Shown in pieces: positions 6,657 to 9,243 of a stretch of 9,243 nucleotides of DNA. Each line of letters opens with the position of its first letter. The stretch's first letter is position 1. A program made the translations under genes and the position numbers. Origin of the DNA: Bacteroidales bacterium. Its GTDB lineage: Bacteria > Bacteroidota > Bacteroidia > Bacteroidales > NBLH01. Under the pieces are notes generated by a model, which ran no database searches, was not told the DNA's origin, and saw only the letters and a program-made list of their open reading frames with translations. Location of the stretch: positions 1 through 9,243 of the forward strand of contig JAKIUH010000157.1 in the NCBI GenBank assembly GCA_021647685.1, written 5' to 3'.

Positions 6657-7020
6657 GCTTGCTTTGCTTTTCTTGTGCTTTGTTTATAAGAACATACCTT
6701 TTGAGTTTTTTCTACTTTAAATTTAAGACTATTTTTTTCTGCAAGCTGTCTAAAAAGTCAAGCTTTCACTATTTTTGCAAAATAATTATGTATATTCTTA
6801 AATCCGCAACTATCTTCTTCTGCAAAGCCAAAATCTTGTCCGGTACCGGCGTACATTATTATTGGGAATGAGTATTCTGCATCTTTTGTGTATTTCGCAC
6901 TCAATTAACCCTCATTTGTGAAAATTCGTGAATAGTTTATTACTGTACACGCTGTTAGCCGATGTTTGAAATTTAGTCCCTTTCTCTAGACAAAAACAAC
7001 ACTGGCTTATACTATAAAAT
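6657..7020. other. Gene-free stretch upstream of the katG control region
   Basis: No supported gene. An open frame of about 70 codons (6659-6871, starting at TTG) is rich in Phe, Cys and Lys from AT-rich sequence and overlaps nothing recognisable. A perfect 10-bp palindrome CCGGTACCGG lies near 6839-6848. A GCTGTTAGC stretch (about 6949-6962) slightly recalls integron attC core sites, but no matching partner arm is visible. Confidence 0.4.
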
Positions 7021-7031
7021 ACAATATTTAT

Positions 7032-7077
7032 AGATTAAAATCTTTCGTATAGAATTTTTCTATATCTAAATAGATAT
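7032..7077. promoter_or_regulatory. Three palindromes just upstream of the katG promoter (candidate operators)
   Basis: Three perfect inverted repeats follow one another: AGATT-AA-AATCT (7032-7043), TATAGAA-TTT-TTCTATA (7048-7064) and ATATCTA-AA-TAGATAT (7062-7077). The last ends 8 bases before the -33 TTG of the katG promoter. The middle one can also be read as a 7-1-7 A/T-rich inverted repeat, the layout of PerR/Fur-type boxes. A peroxide-sensing regulator such as PerR or OxyR is plausible for katG, but the identity is inference. Confidence 0.4.
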
Positions 7078-7084
7078 TATTGAT

Positions 7085-7115
7085 TTGATTTATATAGCAA
7101 TAGGTGGTACCTTTG
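7085..7115 (+). promoter_or_regulatory. Bacteroidota-type promoter for katG
   Basis: TTG (7085-7087) and TACCTTTG (7108-7115) are separated by 20 bases, a close match to the Bacteroidota consensus TTG-N19-TAnnTTTG. Transcription should start near 7122, leaving a leader of about 23 nt to the katG ATG at 7145. This placement supports the start codon that includes the signal peptide. Confidence 0.72.
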
Positions 7116-7144
7116 CATCATTCGTTAATTAAAAATTATAAAAA

Positions 7145-9243
7145 ATGAAAAAACTTTCAACATTCATCATTTTGTTACTGTTTTTAGCTTCGTGCAAGAA
7201 TGAGAATAGTAACGAATCGACCAATGTGGTTTCGGGCGCAACCGTTACTACAAAAAGTAATTTAAACAAGAGGGCTATGGCTAATGCCGAATGGTGGCCC
7301 AATCGGTTAAATTTGGATCTGTTAAGACAGCACTCTGAGTTATCTAATCCTATGGATAAAGATTTTGATTACATAAAAGCGTTTAATTCGTTAGATTATG
7401 ATGCACTAAAAAGTGATCTTCGTAAGCTTATGACGGAATCGCAAGATTGGTGGCCTGCTGATTACGGACATTATGGCGGCTTGTTTATTAGAATGGCTTG
7501 GCACAGTGCCGGAACTTATCGTTCTGCTGATGGACGTGGAGGAACAAGATCAGGTCAGCAGCGGTTTGCGCCACAAAACAGTTGGCCCGATAATGCTAAC
7601 TTAGACAAAGCGAGACGGTTGCTATGGCCTATTAAGAAAAAATACGGAAATAAAATCTCCTGGGCTGATTTAATTATACTTACCGGAAATGTTGCCTTGG
7701 AATCAATGGGCTTTAAAACTTATGGATTTGCAGGCGGAAGAGAAGATGTTTGGGAACCAAATAATGATGTTTATTGGGGTTCAGAAGAAAAATGGCTTGA
7801 TAACAGTAAACGGTATAGTAGAGATGGTAAATTGGAGAATCCGCTTGCAGCTGTGCAGATGGGACTTATTTATGTAAACCCCGAAGGACCTAATGGAAAT
7901 CCTGATCCCTTATTAGCCGCTGAAAGAATTAGGGAAACATTTAAAAGAATGGGAATGAACGATGAAGAAACTGTAGCACTGATTGCCGGAGGTCATACTT
8001 TGGGAAAAACGCACGGAGCAGCTGATGCTTCTAATCTGGGCCCGGAACCGGAGGCAGCCGGAATAGAAGAACAGGGATTAGGTTGGAAAAACAGTTATAA
8101 ATCCGGTAAAGGTAAAGATGCTATTACATCGGGTTTAGAAGTTATTTGGACATCTACTCCGGCAAAATGGAGTCATTTATTCTTTTTTAATCTTTTTGAA
8201 AACGAATGGGAATTGACTAAAAGTCCTGCGGGGGCACATCAATGGGTTGCGAAAAATCCTAAACTGATGGTTCCGGATGCCTTTGACAAAGAAAAAATGC
8301 ATAAACCAACAATGCTTACAACAGATTTATCGTTACGATTTGATCCCGTTTACGAAAAAATTTCAAGAAATTTCTACGAAAATCCTGATGAATTTGATAA
8401 AGCTTTTGCCCGTGCATGGTTTAAGTTAACACATAGGGATATGGGTCCAAAATCTACTTATCAGGGACCCGAAGCACCTACTGAAGATTTAATTTGGCAA
8501 GACCCTATTCCAAAAGCCGATTACGAAATGATTTCTCAAAAAGATATAGATCATTTAAAAAGCAAAATTTTGAACTCAGGCTTAACAATCAGCGAAATGG
8601 TTACTACTGCTTGGGCTTCGGCTTCTACCTATCGTCATTCGGATAGAAGAGGGGGTGCTAATGGTGCACGGATTCGTCTTGAACCGCAAATAAACTGGGA
8701 GGTCAACAACCCTAAACAATTAAAAAGAGTTTTGTCGGTTTACGAAAGTATCCAAAATGAATTTAATCAAAATTCATCTTCTAAAAAAGTATCAATGGCA
8801 GACTTAATTGTGCTTGCAGGAACTGCAGCAGTAGAAAAAGCAGTTGCTAATGCCGGCTATGGTTTTAAAGTACCATTTACTCCCGGACGTACAGATGCGA
8901 CTCAAATGCAAACGGATATTGAATCTTTTAAGCTCCTTGAACCGATTGCCGATGGTTTTCGTAACTACCTAAAAACTAAATATACCATTTCAACAGAAGA
9001 GTTATTGGTCGATAAAGCTCAACTATTAACCCTTACTGTTCCTGAAATGACTGTATTAGTCGGAGGCTTACGATCACTAAATGCTAATTATGATGGGAGC
9101 AAACACGGAATTTTCAGTAATGAAAAAGATAAGTTAAGCAATGAATTCTTTGTAAATCTATTAGATATGAGTACTGTATGGGAAGCAGCATCAGATGATA
9201 AAGAGCTGTTTGTTGGTAAAGACAGGAAAACAGGTGCTGAAAA
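7145..9243 (+). CDS. katG: Catalase-peroxidase KatG with lipoprotein signal peptide, C-terminus cut by window end
   Basis: KatG is a haem b enzyme that destroys hydrogen peroxide by catalase and peroxidase activity. The frame stays open for 699 codons to the window edge, against about 720-745 usually. Distal residues R116, W119 and H120 lie in IRMAWHSAGTYR. Y243 (MGLIYVNPEGPNG) and M269 (KRMGMND) complete the Met-Tyr-Trp crosslink with W119. Proximal H284 (GGHTLGKTHG), W335 (SGLEVIW) and D394 (TTDLSLR) are present, as is R431 (HRDMGP), matching M. tuberculosis R418. The C-terminal duplicated haem-less domain follows from about residue 460. Unusually, the N-terminus is MKKLSTFIILLLFLASC, a lipoprotein signal with lipobox LASC and Cys17, so the enzyme should be exported and lipid-anchored. 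A start at M45 (7277) would give a cytosolic form, but the promoter and signal favour 7145. Confidence 0.97.
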   Translation, partial: MKKLSTFIILLLFLASCKNENSNESTNVVSGATVTTKSNLNKRAMANAEWWPNRLNLDLLRQHSELSNPMDKDFDYIKAFNSLDYDALKSDLRKLMTESQDWWPADYGHYGGLFIRMAWHSAGTYRSADGRGGTRSGQQRFAPQNSWPDNANLDKARRLLWPIKKKYGNKISWADLIILTGNVALESMGFKTYGFAGGREDVWEPNNDVYWGSEEKWLDNSKRYSRDGKLENPLAAVQMGLIYVNPEGPNGNPDPLLAAERIRETFKRMGMNDEETVALIAGGHTLGKTHGAADASNLGPEPEAAGIEEQGLGWKNSYKSGKGKDAITSGLEVIWTSTPAKWSHLFFFNLFENEWELTKSPAGAHQWVAKNPKLMVPDAFDKEKMHKPTMLTTDLSLRFDPVYEKISRNFYENPDEFDKAFARAWFKLTHRDMGPKSTYQGPEAPTEDLIWQDPIPKADYEMISQKDIDHLKSKILNSGLTISEMVTTAWASASTYRHSDRRGGANGARIRLEPQINWEVNNPKQLKRVLSVYESIQNEFNQNSSSKKVSMADLIVLAGTAAVEKAVANAGYGFKVPFTPGRTDATQMQTDIESFKLLEPIADGFRNYLKTKYTISTEELLVDKAQLLTLTVPEMTVLVGGLRSLNANYDGSKHGIFSNEKDKLSNEFFVNLLDMSTVWEAASDDKELFVGKDRKTGAE

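Noticed and set aside
6659..6871. Plus-strand open frame of 70 codons starting at TTG
   Set aside because: Composition (Phe, Cys, Lys, Ser) reflects AT-rich spacer; it has no promoter, no recognised motif and a weak start.
6940..6970. Integron attC-like site around GCTGTTAGCC
   Set aside because: Only one core-like arm is visible and no complementary arm or cassette gene was found nearby.
7689..7877. Plus-strand open frame of 62 codons inside katG
   Set aside because: It is an out-of-frame shadow; the katG frame continues unbroken through it with all family motifs.

Overview
The window looks like chromosomal DNA from a member of the Bacteroidota. It is AT-rich and its start codons lack Shine-Dalgarno sequences. 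Bacteroidota-type -7 elements (TAnnTTTG) lie before at least two genes. The 1096-residue SecA carries the enlarged preprotein-binding region usual in this phylum, and KatG has a lipoprotein signal. I cannot place it below phylum.

Layout. 1-477: the C-terminal 158 residues of the beta subunit of a sodium-pumping decarboxylase, closed by an intrinsic terminator. 621-1304: a YugP-type membrane zinc metallopeptidase, also followed by a terminator. 1504-4794 (minus): complete secA, convergent with the peptidase. 5105-5983 (plus): a five-helix membrane protein of unknown function, divergent from secA. 5984-7144: more than 1.1 kb without a credible gene, holding mobile-element relics and the katG control region. 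7145-9243: katG, complete at its start and cut by the window end about 30-45 residues short of the usual length.

The genes do not form one operon. They are separate housekeeping or stress functions (Na+ bioenergetics, membrane proteolysis, Sec export, peroxide defence). Sec export links loosely to several of them, because the membrane proteins and the predicted lipoprotein KatG need export or insertion.

The most interesting content is non-coding. Two copies of a 164-bp fold-back element, about 96% identical and in opposite orientation, lie at 1343-1506 and 6391-6554. Each is bounded by TA and has ends reading GTGTYATGTCAAG, so they look like MITEs. One copy abuts secA so closely that the element supplies the last base of the secA stop codon. 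The other is inserted within an older, diverged element (about 6225-6656) that shares the same ends but has a centre of short low-complexity repeats. No transposase is present. I found no CRISPR array, tRNA, rRNA, or convincing new multi-gene system.
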